Below are positions 45,742 through 57,100 of a stretch of 64,000 nucleotides of DNA, piece by piece; within the stretch, counting starts at the first letter, position 1; each line of letters starts with the position of its first letter. The notes under the pieces were generated by a model. The model searched no databases, was not told the DNA's origin, and saw only the letters and a list, made by a program, of their open reading frames with translations. Where the stretch lies: the NCBI GenBank assembly GCA_014898415.1, contig RCTD01000005.1:1364001-1428000 (forward strand). The letters run 5' to 3'. Origin of the DNA: Stromatinia cepivora. Lineage: Eukaryota; Ascomycota; Leotiomycetes; Helotiales; Sclerotiniaceae. Position numbers and translations under genes: made by a program.

Positions 45742-47380
45742 GATTGCGATTGTATTATATGAAATATCTTTTGGGTATATTGAGTATTGAAATTCTTTGA
45801 GGAAAGGTGTTAAGAAAGAAGAGATGAGTGAGTTGGAAAAGATGTTTAAAGTAAAAATGAGGGGCGGACCCAAACGTAGTTGAGCGTATTGGCTGTTTTT
45901 GCGTCACAAGAATATAGAAGCTCGGTGAATGGGTCCACTTTATTGTGGTTTTTGCCATCTAAAATTGGTCTTTACTCAGCAAAAGCATTTCCCGGTGAAG
46001 AAGTAGTAAGGGAATATCTACGGAGGAACTATTTGCTATTTGAATATTATATTTTTGTGCTGCTACTTACTGAGAAATTTATCATGTTTTAGACTCTGGA
46101 CTTTTGAAGCCAAGTCTACGGGAAATGGCCCTCCAGCATCGCTCTTAATCGGCTCCGAATGGCCTCGAAAAGCTCTTGTCATCAACAGAGTCTATAAAAG
46201 TATAATTTCGCCCGTTTTCCTACTAGGTGATCTCCAGGCGCTTAGTCTAGAACTCATTTTTTCATGACAGATTATCCATCATCCCAAAATACATCTCCTA
46301 TGTAGGTAGTTAGTTATACAAATCAAATGACTTGCAATTTTTTAAAACTTGCAATGAAAATATATTAAGATTCTTACCTCACTTCATCGGTTTTAAGAAG
46401 GCATTCTTCGGAGAGCTATTTCTACTCAGTACCAACACTCGGGACAGATACACCAACATTTTAAAGTCTTGTGCTTGCTACCCCGAGTTTGCAGAAGGTC
46501 CAATGTTGGTGTTTGAAATATCTTCTGACCAATGCATTGGATCCAATCCCTGATATTGATTAATAGTCTACTCGAGTATTGAGCCTTGCCTTCTCTTCAG
46601 AACATAAAGATTTGTTCCCAAGGGATCAAGGATGAATGCTTAATGCGAGTCTACCTTTACGATCGTTCGTTAGTAAGTTAATGGTCGGGACCCTGAAGTT
46701 TAAGAACATGATGTCTCCAATCATATCAACGAATTAATTCTAGGAGATTGACCACCTGGTATTATGTTGGCATCGCGGAGATATGTGTACCCAGCATATG
46801 CTGTGGCATCTTCATAGCATACGTAACTCACGACTACTTTGTCTCCTCGCAGAAGTATCCGTTCATGTATGGAGTAAATGAAAATGATGATAGCACAACA
46901 CCGTCATTTGAATTTATTCTCTCAAGAGATAAGTATGTTCAGCGCATTGGAATGCTACGGTATCTGATCCGATTGATCTCCAAATTTGTGGCTTGCTTAC
47001 ATCTTCCACTCGTATGATAAAAGCTATCGACGGCGTTGCATTTGGAGTCCCTTGTACCACCACACAAATGCATACTCTCCTACCCGCACCTCATCTTGTG
47101 TCTTGTCCAATATATCATGGGAGACTCGGATGTTCGCAACCGAAGAGCTTCACCAGGATCAAGGCTTATCGTTCAGAACTCAGGCATCATAAAAACGCCA
47201 GAGATTATTATCATTGGGTATATATCGTACATACGAAGCATATGATAGATGCGGATACTAACAGAAACTCCTAATGGCAGAAAGAGTGTGCCTCCAAATC
47301 CACCAAGAGCCCAGTCTTATCCGTCTTTTACAATCCAATACCCATGCTCCTAGTCACCAACGCCGGAAATCACACCCGAA
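45742..47380. other. Intergenic region between transketolase and bZIP genes
   Basis: 1.6 kb. The first 150 bp are the probable transketolase promoter. Overlapping short open frames at 46,750-47,270 (for example 46,748-47,017 and 46,993-47,274) do not join into a protein I can recognise and could be remnants of a degenerated gene. Nothing else is supported. Confidence 0.4.
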
Positions 47381-48173
47381 TCAAACGACCTGCTCTTTGG
47401 GCTGCGGTCCAGTCTCCTCCTGATCAAAACAAAATGCGGAAACGTCGAATAGCAGCGGATCCATGATTTCCACTTTCGATTCATCCCAGTCTTTGAGATT
47501 GCATTGCTTGAATTCTCTCGGTGACCCCGACGCCGAGCTTTCGGGATTGGTCTTCTCTTTGCGCAATCGATCCAACTCCTGTTTGACGCCCGAATACTCC
47601 ACTTGTAGAGACTCATATGATCGCGACAGATCACTGTGACGACCCTCAAGCTCTTCCAATCGTTGCTCGAGCTCCCGCATGTGTTTCTCTTTCCTATCCC
47701 TGAAAGCTCGTTGAGAAGCTCGATTTTGGGCTCGGCGACGCTATGTGGAATTAGCATCCCGTCCGCTCGGCAGAAGAGAGAGTCACTTACCGAATGCACG
47801 TGTGAGGAAACTACTTTCTCGTTTCCATTCTTTCTCCTTCGTCGATCGTGATCTTCGTAAATGCCTTCGATATCTAACTCCACCGGTATCAAACCCATCG
47901 GTACGCCGTTTGGTTGGTATTGCATGGGGAATGATGGATATGTCATAAATGTGTGTGCTCCGTATACGTGATCGTTTCCTCCATATACATGATCGAAAGT
48001 CTATAGAAATCATGAGATTTTGAAAAGAAGTTCTTGGTAGAGTGTGAACGTACATTGCTGTTGAGTGGTGAGCTTGCTGAAGACTCGCTCGAGGTGTCGT
48101 ATAAATTCATGTCTCCGTGCATCAAATATGAATCGGTAGAACCGTCGTGATGAACAAAATGGCCTCTTTCCAT
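47381..48173 (-). CDS. bZIP transcription factor, Yap/AP-1-like
   Basis: Predicted minus-strand exons: 48,173-48,054, 48,000-47,791 and 47,740-47,381, giving 229 residues; introns are 53 and 50 bp. The basic region is RRRAQNRASQRAFRDRKEKH (about residues 111-130), with the NxxxQxxFR signature of the fungal Yap/Pap1 branch, followed directly by a leucine zipper (MRELEQRLEELEGRHSDLSRSYESL, about 131-155). The N-terminal 100 residues are Tyr/His/Gly-rich and probably disordered. The C-terminus (VEIMDPLLFDVSAFCFDQEE) contains one Cys and is acidic. The Cys-rich redox domains of Yap1 itself are absent, so this is a smaller member, with oxidative-stress function uncertain. A very long gene-free region lies upstream. 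Confidence 0.88.
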
Positions 48174-51100
48174 ATCGAAATGTGAATATATTTTGTTATT
48201 GAGAAGTATGGTAATGCTATTGAGAGAGAGCAGTGAATGTTTATGAGATCAAAAGGAGGTTCGAGTCTGACCTGAGTCTTGCGAGGCTATGATAATTAAA
48301 TGATATTTGGCAAGTATAATCGGAGGGGGTCCCAGTAACTTTAAATCCTGCATCCTCTCTTCAGGATTTGGTTCGGGCAAAGATAATTCCACTGGATGGA
48401 TGGTGCATCCCAGGTGGGGACCCAAAATTCCCAAACGAATAAGCCCTATCGCTGTCGCGGAATCAAAAACAAACACTTCAAACTCGCATACCGCTGTTAA
48501 TCATAGGCAATACCGCCCGAGGCAACTGTTCATCCAATCACCAACGGCAAAAGGCTCAAAGGAAGCGGTAACCACTTTTCATGGGGACATGGCATGGGTA
48601 CAATATTCTGCATGGGAATAACGAGGCATACATGACCTCTGCAGTCTTTATCCTGACCTCCCCAACTGGCTTCCACCAGTCAAGATCTGCAAATCCTCCT
48701 CTGGTATTTCATGGGGGTTCACTACGAGGTTGCACTGCGTGCTAAGATTACGGAACAAGCATGGCCTTGTGGGGGTCTCCTCATCCACTTAGAGTGCTTC
48801 TTCATCACTTATTCCTCATTACCTAAGGGTCCTCACCAAAAATTTGCACTGCTTACTTTATGAGATGTCAGTGAGACCCCGGTCGTCGTCTTGCTGACAT
48901 TACAATTTCATCGTCGGTAAAGATCTCTAGTGAGCTCTAGCTTGCCTTAGTGCACCTAATCCTGGAGATTTACAACTACTCTTATTGCTGTTTTCATCCT
49001 CGTGTACCTCGTACTTCTCATGCAGGCTGACGCCAAGATTCGTTGCTCGGATTTACGCTGGCGTGTTCATGATTGTCTTTTTGATTCTGGATGGAGGCAA
49101 GACGAGTTTTGCCCGATAATTTGGGAGCTGAGAGGCTGGATGGCATGGGATGGAATGGGAGGGATATCATCCAAGCGAGTTGAAGATGTATCTATGTTTG
49201 ACCGTTATTTGCAATGTAGATACATAGGAACCTTTGCCCTCGAAATCTAGTCTAGTCTAGTCACACCATGTGGTTCTATATTCGTAATCTACCTAGCACC
49301 TAGACCACAGTATTTTAAGAACTGTTACACAGGAAGAATGAACTTATTCCTAACCATCCTCGATTTCGCCGCTTACATTAGAGTAGTTTAACGCAGCTCG
49401 CGCAGAAGTACTCAGCGAAGCTTAGCCCAAACATTAAAATAACGTCTGTAGGATTCCTAGCAGCTCACCTACCGCCAGCCAGCCAGCCCCCAGCAAAACT
49501 CCCACGCCAAAAACCCACTTGGCAGATCTCATCCTCCCATCCCATCTCAACCCATGAAAACCCAACTCCCATAATAGGTACCGTAGGATTTCATCAAGCA
49601 TCACGTCGTCAGCATCTAAATCATCCTAACTTGTAACTTGCATGGCCCCTGATTATTCGAATCTTTTCCGTTTCGGAATTAGTCCGCTGTGGATGTGGAC
49701 CCTAGATATTCGGTTTGATTCGAGGAATTCCGTCGGGTGTCATAGATAAGTATCATTAACCGTAGAAACTCACCAGATTCAATTCACACTAAACCCTTTT
49801 GAAATAAGGTTATTTATTATTTCCTATTTCCGGGTGGGAGAATCAACAGAGTGGATTGGAAATTTTCAATCTGTCAATCCACTTTTATCATACATCCACA
49901 ATTTTATTCTATAATAGGGAAAGTGTGGATTGAATCTGATGAGTTTATACGGCTATCACATCACCTCATATCATCTCACTCAAACAAAGGATACCGGGAA
50001 TATCACCATGAACGAATCAGTGAAGAGTGTTTCACACGAATTAAGTTACTTTCTCACTTTATTTTTTTCTCGGGATAGATGGGTATGAGATGAGGTGAGA
50101 TGGCAAATTCTCGCTTTTCGCTATTTCGCAGAAACTTCGCCATGTGTAGTGCAGAACGGATGAGAGGCTGAGATAAGGTTAATATGGTATTGTAACATTA
50201 ATATGCATGATCTATGACCTTGGGTCAAAAGGAATTTTTCGGGCTCGATTTCCCATACCGTCTTATCTTGCCGATTATACATACCCAATGCCGAAAGGAG
50301 CAAAACGTCCTAGAACTATCGGGAAAACTACCGGGGATGATATGATGTTTGATCGTACTGTAGCATAGTCTAAATGGCATCAGAGCGATTCGTCCATATC
50401 TCTAAACACATACATAAGTGTCATAATTCATTCAATCAGACCTTCCGAATTCCGAATTGCCATTCGCCGGATTAATCCGCAAATATCATCCCTCACACGA
50501 TATGACTGCCATCCCATTCCCAACCCACCTCAAATCCCCACCCAAGTGAAAAAGAAAAAAAAAACGTGGAAATCCAACGCCCCCAAGAACTAATCCGCAT
50601 TAAACTTCTGACTGTACTTCAACATACCTCGTACAATCCCTCATCCATCAGATGAAATACCCGGACCTTCTAGATCCAACATGGTATATTGTCGATTTGC
50701 GCCGGTGGGCTCGCAGGCAGTGGGGTTCAAGAGCTCATCCATCTCATCACATCTAATTCCCGGCCCTTTCCCCAATCTAGTAATTCTCGTATAATTAACA
50801 ATACGCTCGGACCGTCCTTAACCATGCTGGCTGGTACCAAGTGGAATTTTAGCTTTGGGGGTCCAGTTCAGGTATGCATCCACCAGAAATCGAAACGTGT
50901 AGATTCCTTCCTCCGCGTGTACAAGTACGAGCCGAAAATGGTAGGTCTTGTTATTGGGTAGGTAGGTATTTTGGAAAGTTGACACGATGCTATGCATATA
51001 CCTAGTTCGATGAGTGGTATCATGTATGAGGGAAAAAGCTTTTTCCTTTTCCATTCACGTCCCGTTGAATATCCACTCTTGAACGGGAAGAGATGGAGGG

Positions 51101-52939
51101 GTTCGGTAATACCGCCCCGTTGTTCTAATGACCCCATTACATTCAGTAGTGTTATGTATTATCCACAGAATCTGGAAAAGAGGAGCCAAGAAAAGTATTT
51201 TTACACAAGAGCTAGTTCTAGTTCTACCTCATAGCAGTAAATACGGAGTAGATGCTACAACTCCGTACTGTGGCTCCTATTCAGTGTTCGTATCCCTCAC
51301 TATCCTCATGTATTTCTCTTGGCACCACGACCCCCCCAAACTAGGAAGTCCGCTCAAGTCCGAGCGTGAAGATGGAATTCCGTTTGTGGAGGCGGATGGT
51401 CAGATGACGTTTACATAAGTTTTACTCATATATTAGATATTCGTTGGGAAGATGACGAAAGTGCAGGTGTTTGTCATAAGCATGGTGAAGAATGTTCTAC
51501 ACATCGAAAATTTCTATAGGATGCGACCTTAATATCAATATGAAGGATTTTTTTCTGCTTATGGGATATGTGCATGGAAGTACAGCAGTAAAATAGCTTA
51601 GAAACTCCATATGTAAGGAGAGTGTCTAGATGTACGGAAAGAAATGGGAAGAGGGGTATAGTGATCAATATGCTGTTCTACATAAATGGTATTGCTTAGT
51701 TGGATCCCAATTTCCCCAGACCATCATATGCGTCTTCGAAGGAGGGGTAAAGATCTTGGACGTAGGGAGAGTTATCTTGGGCGATGGAGATGGCGATATT
51801 GAGGTTCGTGAGAAGGTCTGGGAAGGTGGATGAGGATATGGCGTGATGTGAAATGAATATGGTGATATGCTACGAGGTTTACTTTTTGCAAACCTACTCC
51901 CTACTAAGATAAACAAGAAGTCACAAGTACCAATGATAGGTGTCGACGTCTAGAAATCTACATCTCCTGTAATACATCTTCTAAACTAACTGTTTCTCAA
52001 GCATTAAAATGAGAAGTAAAGGCCAAGCGGGACACAATTCCGACAAAACCCACAGAATACCTAGTAGATACAAGCTAGAAAGGAACAACGAAAGTCCATC
52101 CAAACTCCCTAGTATCCATTTTCTAAATACCATACTACAAATCTGGGGAATTCGCACTACCTCCCTCGTTAAACCGTCTATCTGCCATACCATTCATAAT
52201 CTACTTCAAGTAGTATCGCATATCAAGTCCGATAACCATGGTCCCTATGTTACATTGCATAATACAAGTTCAGTCTACCCACTAATCTAATCTGCACAGG
52301 TGCAGGAAAGTGCATGGGGAGAAACTTTTTTTACGGCCGATATTGTTGTGTAATGAGGAGGTGTGTGTGAATAGTTTTGTTTTTAGAGGGTTGGCCAGGG
52401 AGAAGTCAAAGAGAGAAAAGCCCAGGACGGACGTCGACTCGAAGAGGACTAACTACTGGATACTGAATGAGGGGTAGACTGGTAGTGAGGAGATGTTATT
52501 GGACCGGGGATATGTCTTCGGATCCGAATGGATGGACTTTCAATTGAGGGAAAGAAAGCCCTGAAAAGACGGGAAGAACAAGTGCGTTTTTGTACAACAC
52601 TGGGGCTGAAGAATGATATAAAATTCGAGGTCGATATTAAGCTGTTATTAAACTGTTGATATAGTGGGCCCGATGCAGTGCATTGTCTCATATGCCGTAG
52701 CAACTGTATGCTATGCATCCAACAACTTTTGCTACATCGTACATTTTCTATTTCCCATATGGCTTGGAGGGCTTTAGGCGGAGATACTAAAAACGAGATT
52801 GAATACCATACACGGGATTTGAAGTCCATCGTTGTACAGAGGGTGTATTATTACTAGATACCTATATGAATCTCGGGATTTGATGGTACATTTCCGGATT
52901 TTTATGTCGGTACTGCAATGCTCTAAGTAATAGGCAAGG
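48174..52939. other. 4.8-kb gene-free interval upstream of the bZIP gene
   Basis: No protein gene could be supported on either strand. The first 1-1.5 kb are likely the promoter and long leader of the bZIP gene. Simple sequence is scattered (GGGATGGAATGGGAGGG at 49,150; TAGTCTAGTCTAGTC near 49,250; CCAGCCAGCCAGCCC near 49,480). The segment 51,242-51,267 contains an inverted pair of TACGGAGTA-type motifs. Short open frames such as 52,829-52,449 (minus) and 51,916-51,665 (minus) have no known relatives that I recall and lack splice logic linking them. A non-coding transcript is possible. Confidence 0.5.
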
Positions 52940-53791
52940 TTAATGAGCCACATCGTCGGGACCGGTCAGTTTATTTCTTTCGCCAACTATCAGGTGTGTG
53001 TCAGTAAAGAGAGAAGAACAAAAATTGATTGATGAGACGTCAATTAAGAGGAGGCATGATATGATATGATACGGTGGAATACGCATGAAAAGACTTACCA
53101 TCTAAAGCCACCAGAAATCTGCTCACACAGTTGTATGCTGCGATCTGTGTTTCATGATTAGCTTTTACTCTCAACGTCAAGAAGCACATGAAAATTCCGC
53201 TCCCTATCTCTTCGCTCTGCTTCAAGTCCACATATCTCCAGGCATCTCGAATGTTTTTAACCCCTTTAAAAGAAGCCAACTTACCGTAGCCGTCAACTCA
53301 ACAATCTCCCTCTCATCAAACCACCTTTTCAACTCCTCAAAAACCTCTTCCGGCACCCTAACATTCCTAGTCATCTCATCCGTATACCTAACCACCGCCC
53401 ACTGTTTCCCACTCAACCCCTCCGCATCACCATTCCCATCACCCTTTCCCTCCCTCTCACACTTCTCTCTCTTAAGGACTTCCATTCCCTCATCACTAAC
53501 CCCTCCCTTCTTCGCCAACGGGGCATGATGTCCCCATTCATACCAAGCCCTATTACAAATAGCCACCCTACAAATCGCTATCTCCCTAATATCATCCGCC
53601 AACCCCGTCTGTGTTCTGACTGCTCCGAGAAAAGAGTTCCAGCCATCTGCTACCGGGGGACTATGCAGTAATGTTAAATCTAGGGGTTGGAGAGGACGTG
53701 GTGCACGGCGTGCTTCAACGCGTTCGATTATTGCGCGGTCGGAGGGAGAGGAAAACTTTGGGGAAGAGGGATCGGCGTAGGGAAGACGCAT
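52940..53791 (-). CDS. AhpD/carboxymuconolactone-decarboxylase-like protein
   Basis: Predicted minus-strand exons: 53,791-53,285, 53,144-53,099 (46 nt) and 52,986-52,940, giving 199 residues. Introns of 140 and 112 bp are longer than usual here. The middle of the protein (VRTQTGLADDIREIAICRVAICNRAWYEWGHHAPLAKKGG) matches the all-helical CMD fold, with the central helix ERAICRVA-like and the WxxHxxLA stretch. The C-terminal exons supply IAAYNCVSRFLVALDVGE, a usual ending of the fungal family. The usual CxxC or ExxxxCxxC pair of true peroxidases is not evident, so peroxidase activity is doubtful and a gamma-carboxymuconolactone decarboxylase-like or unknown enzymatic role remains. The frame extends upstream to an ATG at 53,923, but the ATG at 53,791 fits the family start better. 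Confidence 0.82.
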
Positions 53792-54059
53792 TTTGGTGTG
53801 TGTGGCTTGGTGGATGAGGTGTGTGTTCTTGTAGCAATCCGAGGGTATCGAGGAAGGTTTTGCTTGGTAGTTTGAGAGAATGAGAGTGAGTATAGAAATA
53901 GAATTGATGTTATGATACCTCATACCATTGAATCAAAAATTGCAGATATTTCAATGGAACTTGCAGACGGCTACAAACTTGTATATATAGAAGTATACAT
54001 CATACTACCGGTACCCCTCATAGATGCGGGGTTGCAGCCGGCCGATATAGGGGAATACT

Positions 54060-54115
54060 TTCCCGGGAATTGGAAAAGGCAAATAACTTCCCGGGAGTTG
54101 GAAAAGGCAAATAAT
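54060..54115. repeat. 28-bp tandem duplication
   Basis: Two adjacent copies (54,060-54,087 and 54,088-54,115) of TTCCCGGGAATTGGAAAAGG followed by CAAATAAC or CAAATAAT. They differ at two positions only. The unit lies directly before the MITE-like inverted repeat. Confidence 0.9.
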
Positions 54116-54121
54116 AACGAT

Positions 54122-54470
54122 GCAGCAAAAACTCTATATAAGGATACTTTTTTTAGCTTCAAAAATAAGGATATTTGGAGGTATCAGATTCCGATGATTC
54201 CGGTAGTATGTATATAACGTATCTGACCCGTATCGAATCACGTGGAACTCTCGGCTAATCCCGATAGAGCATGAAATTCATAAATCAGATTAGAAATTCC
54301 GACAATATCACTCACGTGTTAGCTATTTGATTGGTCGAATAAAGATGTGCAGGGGTTAAAGAGTATTCTTGTAAAAGGGATTTAAGGATATAAACCTTTT
54401 TTATACCAAAAAAAAAGGGACCGAAGAAAATATCCTTATCAAGGGGATCCTTATAAAGAGGTTTTGCTGT
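54122..54470. mobile_element. MITE-like inverted repeat element, about 350 bp
   Basis: The left arm (GCAGCAAAAACTCTATATAA, then GGATAC, then AATAAGGATATTT; 54,122-54,176) is complementary, with small gaps, to the right arm (AAATATCCTTATC, then GGATCCTTATAAAGAG, then GTTTTGCTGT; about 54,429-54,470). The outline is that of a short non-autonomous DNA transposon. I see no coding capacity and could not define a target-site duplication. The outer ends may extend a few bases beyond the stated limits. Confidence 0.5.
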
Positions 54471-55299
54471 ACCTTCACATCTGCGATTGAATGGCACATT
54501 CTCATGCCACAAGAACCCCAGAAAAATTATACACTCAACAACAAGGTAAGTGGAATCAAGTACACGGTTGCCATATGTATTCGTCTGATTGCGATGAGTG
54601 TATCAAGATCATGACATTGGTAGGTATTTTGCAATGCTGTAGATCTTCCTGAGTAGATGTAAACAGTACCGAGAACTCGGTCAGGAAACGAAAGAGGACA
54701 GCACCTAATGCAAGAGGATGACTCGTACTGAATTTCATTGCGATCTTACCATAATCGAAAACAACCCACAAGCTTAGGATTTATGTAGTGTAGTACTTTT
54801 AGGGAATCTGATACTTATAACACGTGGATCATGTTTATAGTGATTACGAGCTATCAATCAGGTTAGCTTTTCGTAAGTGCCTTGATCGTTAAAACTCGTC
54901 CCAAAATCTCGGGCGTTATGTCAAAATGCATGATCTTTAGAGATGTCTCAACTTTGTAAAATTTCAACAGGATGCAGGACGCATGTATCAGATCCTTTGT
55001 TTCGAAAGCAAAAACCCAATATCATATGATTGCTACCAACAATAGGAACTACTAGCATACACGGTCAATTTGACCTCCTCCACCTCCATCTCTACTTCTA
55101 ATGCATCGTCGGAAACGCCGAAATTTGTAGAATAACAACAATACATATATTTTAGCCATGGATTGTTCTATTCATAGCTTCCACCCGAATTCATCCCCGA
55201 AGGCCATCATTATAACCCATTCATATATTCACAGTTTGTCGCAGGAGAGAGAGGTGCGTTCAGATTGTCTCGAGGCTCTCTCTGTAGGAAGTGATCCGT

Positions 55300-56146
55300 T
55301 TAGCAAGAAACATCCAGAGATGCCTTTGAGTTCATGAGAAGAGCAACGATCAATCCGTATAGACCTATCAATTATGTAAGTCACTACTTATACCAAAAAG
55401 ACAACTTCGAATCTTACCCAAAACTTCGGCGAAAATCAAAATAAGAATCATTCCGACGAAGAGACGTGGTTGTTGAGCTGTTCCTCTCACACCTGCATCA
55501 CCAACAATACCAATAGCGAAACCAGCAGCCAAACCAGCGAGACCGACACTAAGACCAGCACCAAGTTGAATGAACCCAGTATATAATGCGAGGTTTTGTC
55601 TAAGCCCATCGGAAATCAAAACTGATACAACGAGACCGTAGATACCAATAATACCAGCCATAATAACTGGGACAATGTCTGGGTAGCATATTAGTAGAGC
55701 TCTTATATATCCGATGAACATAGCTCACTCTTGACGATCAAATCAGGTCGGAGAACACCCATTGCGCAAATACCAACACCAGACTTAGCAGTTCCATATG
55801 CAGCACCGAAACAAGTGAAGACGATGGCAGATGTGCAGCCCATGGCGCCGAAAAATGGCTATACATTAATTAGTGTGATGCTTTGATATGGATAGATATT
55901 GAGGTTGTTGGATGTCGAATCAACGGTTGGTTGGGGTTGGACGTCGGAGGTGGCAGTCGGGGAGAACTAACCGCGTATACGGGACTATCATTATTGCTAT
56001 CAGTACTTGAATCAAGGCATAGAAGTAATGGTAATGATATATAAGAATACAAATCTCAATGAGATTCTTATCTCAAAAGCAAGGCAAGTAGGCAGGAGCG
56101 GGAGGCGTCAAGGGAATAGTTGTTTGACATACCAGAGATCAGTCAT
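55300..56146 (-). CDS. VMA3: V-type ATPase 16-kDa proteolipid subunit c
   Basis: Predicted minus-strand exons: 56,146-56,133 (14 nt), 55,996-55,972 (25 nt), 55,858-55,729, 55,678-55,418 and 55,364-55,300, giving 164 residues, the normal size. The protein has four hydrophobic helices: [32 protein letters not shown], then [32 protein letters not shown], then [35 protein letters not shown], then [28 protein letters not shown]. The proton-carrying Glu is in the last helix (FAEVLGLYG). It forms the rotor ring of the Vo sector in vacuolar and endosomal membranes. Two microexons at the 5' end encode only the first 13 residues. It is divergent from SNU13 with a spacer of about 510 bp. Confidence 0.95.
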
Positions 56147-56548
56147 TTTGGCGGTATTGAAGATGGTATTTCTTGGATTCGTGAAGGTATCTGAAGCTCA
56201 AGGAAGCTCTTGAGTGAACGATTGAAGAGTTTGGTTGATGAGAAGTTGAGCTTGTAGAGTTGATGGATGGATGATAATTAGTGATTCAAGGTGGTTTGTA
56301 CGAGTTGTTTGATGAGGCTTCTCTGGCAAGCTTAGCTTTTTGACCAATCAAGTTATGGATTAGCGCGTAACGTAAGCGAAGCTTTTCCTGTCCCCGATAA
56401 AGATTAATCTCCAAAAAAAAATCCAAAAGATTTTACTCCATCAACTACCATTTTTTCAAGTCAACCCACAGGGCGAGCCAACGCAAGGAACCCTGAAAGA
56501 GTATCTCTAAAGAAATTTTTATTTTCCCAGTACATCCTCAAACAAAAC

Positions 56549-56631
56549 GTATGTGCGTCCTCTCCATCAAATTGTCCTGTTCGCAAAGTCTTCGATTTAA
56601 TGAGGTCAAGTTCTAACTTTTTCTCTTACAG
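56549..56631 (+). other. Probable 5'-UTR intron of SNU13
   Basis: GTATGT donor at 56,549 and a TTCTAACTTTTTCTCTTACAG branch-polypyrimidine-acceptor arrangement ending at 56,631, with the start codon 28 bp further on. Such leader introns are common in fungal genes for abundant ribonucleoproteins. Length 83 bp. Confidence 0.6.
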
Positions 56632-56658
56632 TTAACTCAATTCCAAACCAAAATTACA

Positions 56659-57100
56659 ATGGCTGAGGAACAAAATGAATCCGCTGCTTGGCCCGTCGGT
56701 AAGACTTTATGATATTTCTGCGAATTGCCTTCTACTAACATTTTAATCTACAGCCGACAGCACTCTCTCCCAAGAGATCCTCGACCTCGTTCAACAAGCT
56801 CAACACTACCGTCAATTGAAGAAGGGAGCCAACGAGACCACCAAGACCCTTAACCGTGGAATCAGCGAGATTGTTATCCTCGCCGCCGATACCGCCCCAT
56901 TGGCCATTCTCCTCCATCTCCCTCTCCTTTGCGAAGACAAGAACACCCCTTACGTTTACGTACCATCCAAGACTGCTTTGGGACGCGCATGCGGTGTTAG
57001 CAGAGCTGTTATCGCTGCCAGCATTACCACTAATGAGGCATCCGACTTGATGGGCCAAATCAGAAGCTTGAAGGACAAGGTCGAAAGACTCCAAATCTAA
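56659..57100 (+). CDS. SNU13: SNU13, 15.5K/NHP2L1 kink-turn RNA-binding protein
   Basis: Predicted exons 56,659-56,698 and 56,754-57,100, giving 128 residues. The L7Ae/L30e/S12e/Gadd45 domain fills almost the whole protein, with the typical [40 protein letters not shown] followed by [25 protein letters not shown]. It binds the kink-turn of U4 snRNA (U4/U6.U5 tri-snRNP) and of box C/D snoRNAs and so acts in both splicing and rRNA methylation, in nucleus and nucleolus. The intron is 55 bp. A further intron is likely in the 5' leader. The identity and completeness are clear. Confidence 0.97.

Larger units (their letters stand above)
53792..55299. other. Intergenic region with MITE-like inverted repeat
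   Basis: 1.5 kb without a gene. It contains a 28-bp tandem duplication (54,060-54,115) and an inverted repeat pair at 54,122-54,470 described separately. Open frames here are short and have no recognisable product. Confidence 0.5.

Noticed and set aside
46748..47274. Overlapping frames between transketolase and bZIP genes, considered as a pseudogene
   Set aside because: No frame could be joined into a recognisable protein, so only a note in the intergenic entry is justified.
48250..48270. GGTTCGAGTC sequence resembling a tRNA T-arm
   Set aside because: The flanking bases do not form the T stem, and no acceptor or anticodon stems are found around it.
48307..48621. 104-codon plus-strand frame upstream of the bZIP gene
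   Set aside because: No family resemblance; it lies in the probable promoter and leader of the opposite-strand gene.
52449..52829. 126-codon minus-strand frame in the long gene-free interval
   Set aside because: No known family, no convincing start context or continuation, and a Ser/Pro/Arg-rich end typical of chance frames.
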